From the NCBI GenBank assembly GCA_012862575.1, contig BLSF01000015.1:1-64000 (forward strand): a stretch of 64,000 nucleotides of DNA, in the 5' to 3' direction. Below the pieces are notes generated by a model. That model did not search any database. It was not told the DNA's origin and worked only from the letters and a program-made list of their open reading frames with translations. Position 1 is the stretch's first letter, and the number at the start of each line of letters is the position of its first letter. Positions 62,090 to 64,000 of this stretch are shown one piece after another. A program made the position numbers and the translations under genes. This DNA is from Parietichytrium sp. I65-24A (lineage: Eukaryota > Sar > Bigyra > Thraustochytrida > Thraustochytriidae).

Positions 62090-64000
62090 ATGCGCGGCGC
62101 AGCGAGGCGCGGACGTGGCAGCGCGCTCCGCGGACGCGGCGGGTCGCGCGCGGCGGTGTCCTCGAGCCATGCGACATTGGCATCCGCGCTCGCGGACAAC
62201 CCGCCCGCGGAACCCATTGCGGCCACGGAAGCGGTGGACTCGGCGGCGGAGGCAACAGCAGCAGCAGGAGGAGCAGGAGGAACAACGGGAACAACGAACG
62301 GGTTCGCGGGCAAGAAGCTGGCGGAAGAAGAACCGGCGGAGGAGTCCAAGGTGTCGCCGGTCACGCGCATTGGTTCTCCGACGCCGATGGCGAATGTATC
62401 GAATGTGTCGAATGTGTCGAATGTGTCGAATGCGAGATGGAGGTCCGGTTCCACGGCGAGCAATGGGCGGAGCAGCAGCCTGGGGAACCGAACGTGGAGA
62501 ACGGAGAAGACGGAAAGTGGGTACGAGCATTTGTTTGACGATTCGATGGAGACGGAAGAGCTGGACGATAGTTACCTGGACAAGCCCGCGCAGGAGAAGT
62601 GGAAGCTCTTACCGGAGTTTTTGAAAGTGCGCGGGCTGGTGAAACAGCACATCGACTCGTGGAACTATTTGGTGGACGTAGAGATGAAGAAGATTGTGCG
62701 AGCCAAGGCCAATAGGGAAATCCGCAGCGAGAATTACCAGAACTTCTTCCTGATCTACGAGGACGTGTACGTCGGCCGGCCGGAAATTGACCAGGATCTG
62801 ATCACATACCCGGTGGCGCCGCATGAATGCCGTCTACGAGACCTCACTTACGCGGCGCCAATCTATGTGGATGTGCGGTACACCAAGGGAGGGCTGCAGT
62901 TCAGGAAACGCGGGCTGCAGATCGGTCGGATCCCGGTGATGCTTCGCAGCAACAAGTGTGTGCTCAACGGGAAGAGCGAAGGCGAATTGTCCAAGCTCCG
63001 CGAGTGCCCTTACGACCCGGGCGGTTATTTCATCATCAAAGGCGCCGAAAAGGTCATTCTGATTCAGGAGCAGCTGTCCAAAAATAGGATCATCATCGAG
63101 ACCGACGGCAAGAAGCAGACGACGGCGTCCGTCACATCGTCCACGCACGAGCGCAAGTCGCGAACGGCTGTGTACATTCGCGGACAGCGCATCTACCTCA
63201 AGCATAACTCGTTCACGGTGGATGTGCCGGTCATCATTGCCTTGAAGGCCATGGGGATGGAAAGCGAGCGGACCATCGTGTCCATGATCCAGCCATCGGA
63301 TGAGACGGTGCCCTTTGTGGTAGGAGCAATCGAGGACTGTGCGCGAGCCGGAGTCGTCACCCAGGTACAGGCGCTCGAGTTTATCGGTCAGCACATGCGC
63401 CAATCGCGCTTTAGACGCCCTGGAGCACCTAACAGCGAGGGAGGTGCTGCGGACGGCGGTACGAGCCAGGCGTCCAATAGAATCGAGGAAGCGCGAGATA
63501 TGCTCGCCAACCTCATTCTCACCCACGTTCCCGTAGAGTCGTTTGACTTCAGAGAAAAGGCCTTTTATCTCTGCTACATGGTTCGCCAGTGCTGCTTGGC
63601 GGAGGTGAACCCGAAACTGCTAGATGACAAAGACTACTACGGCAACAAACGCCTGGAGTTGTCTGGGCAGCTCCTCTCTCTCTTGTTTGAGGATTTGTTT
63701 AAACGCTTTAACGCCGAGCTCAAGTTGCAAGCTGAGCGCGTCCTTGCCAAACCGAACCAGGTGGATGCATTCGACATCATGAAACACATGACCCAAAACA
63801 CGATCACGAATGGTTTTATTCAAGCAATCTCTACTGGAAACTGGTCCCTCAAGCGCTTTAAGATGGAACGCGCCGGGGTGACCCAGCAGCTGTCCCGTTT
63901 GTCGTACATGTCTGCTGTCGGGCACATGACTCGTATCACTTCACAGTTTGAGAAGACGCGCAAAGTCAGTGGACCTCGTGCCCTGCAACCTTCGCAGTGG
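62090..64000 (+). CDS. POLR3B: RNA polymerase III second-largest subunit (RPC2), 5' part
   Basis: Second-largest catalytic subunit of Pol III, which makes tRNA, 5S and U6 RNA. 637 codons are in the window and the frame is open at the right edge, so the 3' part is missing. From residue ~164 the match is strong: WKLLPEFLKVRGLVKQHIDSWNY, PHECRLRDLTYAAPIYV, IGRIPVMLRSNKCVL, DPGGYFIIKGAEKVILIQEQ and GHMTRITSQFEKTRKVSGPR. All are typical protrusion and lobe sequences of Pol III RPB2-like proteins. Residues 1-~150 are an extra low-complexity extension (Arg/Gly, Ala/Thr/Glu, four Ser-Asn-Val units at ~100-113) that the human protein lacks. An in-frame ATG at 62546 (residue 153) could be the true start. 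Confidence 0.93.
   Translation, partial: MRGAARRGRGSALRGRGGSRAAVSSSHATLASALADNPPAEPIAATEAVDSAAEATAAAGGAGGTTGTTNGFAGKKLAEEEPAEESKVSPVTRIGSPTPMANVSNVSNVSNVSNARWRSGSTASNGRSSSLGNRTWRTEKTESGYEHLFDDSMETEELDDSYLDKPAQEKWKLLPEFLKVRGLVKQHIDSWNYLVDVEMKKIVRAKANREIRSENYQNFFLIYEDVYVGRPEIDQDLITYPVAPHECRLRDLTYAAPIYVDVRYTKGGLQFRKRGLQIGRIPVMLRSNKCVLNGKSEGELSKLRECPYDPGGYFIIKGAEKVILIQEQLSKNRIIIETDGKKQTTASVTSSTHERKSRTAVYIRGQRIYLKHNSFTVDVPVIIALKAMGMESERTIVSMIQPSDETVPFVVGAIEDCARAGVVTQVQALEFIGQHMRQSRFRRPGAPNSEGGAADGGTSQASNRIEEARDMLANLILTHVPVESFDFREKAFYLCYMVRQCCLAEVNPKLLDDKDYYGNKRLELSGQLLSLLFEDLFKRFNAELKLQAERVLAKPNQVDAFDIMKHMTQNTITNGFIQAISTGNWSLKRFKMERAGVTQQLSRLSYMSAVGHMTRITSQFEKTRKVSGPRALQPSQW

Noticed and set aside
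1-64000. tRNA, rRNA or snRNA genes
   Set aside because: Reading for T-loop (GGTTCGAAT) plus A-box pairs and for U6/5S-like sequence gave no convincing candidate; the GGTTCGAAC copies at ~35862 and ~36025 lack a cloverleaf context.

Overview
The window is nuclear DNA of a eukaryote. It encodes RNA polymerase III subunit 2, replication protein A 70, anaphase-promoting complex subunit 2, a TRAPP subunit, a U4/U6.U5 snRNP protein, a DNAJB chaperone, a mitochondrial-carrier-family protein and a phosphatase-4 regulatory subunit. Genes are monocistronic, lie on both strands and are packed at about one per 2.5-3 kb. Most have no intron; the four introns I could place are short (73-144 nt) and GT-AG. 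This style fits a unicellular, intron-poor alga or protist. A mesophilic red alga of the Porphyridium type is my best guess, but no gene here proves it. An MKKS/BBS6-like chaperonin is a mild argument against a lineage that never had cilia.

Layout: 1-3.4 kb is repeat-rich and nearly gene-free, with two ~230-bp direct repeats around a G-rich tract. 3.5-13.2 kb holds an unknown protein, a three-exon peroxisomal-type carrier, two diverging paralogues of an unrecognised small family, and a BTB-Tubby fusion. 14.5-27.9 kb holds APC2, a tandem-RGS protein, an orphan protein, an ankyrin protein and two-exon TRAPPC4. 29.7-37.9 kb holds a TrhO-like/RluA-like tRNA-modification fusion, a WS/DGAT-type acyltransferase, and a DNAJB gene preceded by a dense heat-shock-element cluster. 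38.4-46.4 kb holds a transposase-like relic, the MKKS-like chaperonin, RPA1 with a half-lost zinc ribbon, and an SRR1-like protein. 47.0-64.0 kb holds two-exon PPP4R1, a RhoGEF without a PH domain, an ankyrin protein ending in an orphan pre-Nudix domain, a cysteine-rich HAD protein, ZMAT2/SNU23 and the 5' part of POLR3B, which runs off the right edge.

There is no operon logic; neighbours serve unrelated housekeeping and signalling roles. Two recurring non-coding patterns stand out. Many genes have a private short tandem repeat just upstream of the start codon, and a 17-nt quasi-palindrome (GTACTGACAGTGAGTAC and variants) recurs between genes in the left third. Start codons were placed at the first plausible ATG; upstream non-ATG extensions of open frames were ignored because these are nuclear genes. 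All family calls are from reading the sequence by eye, not from database searches.
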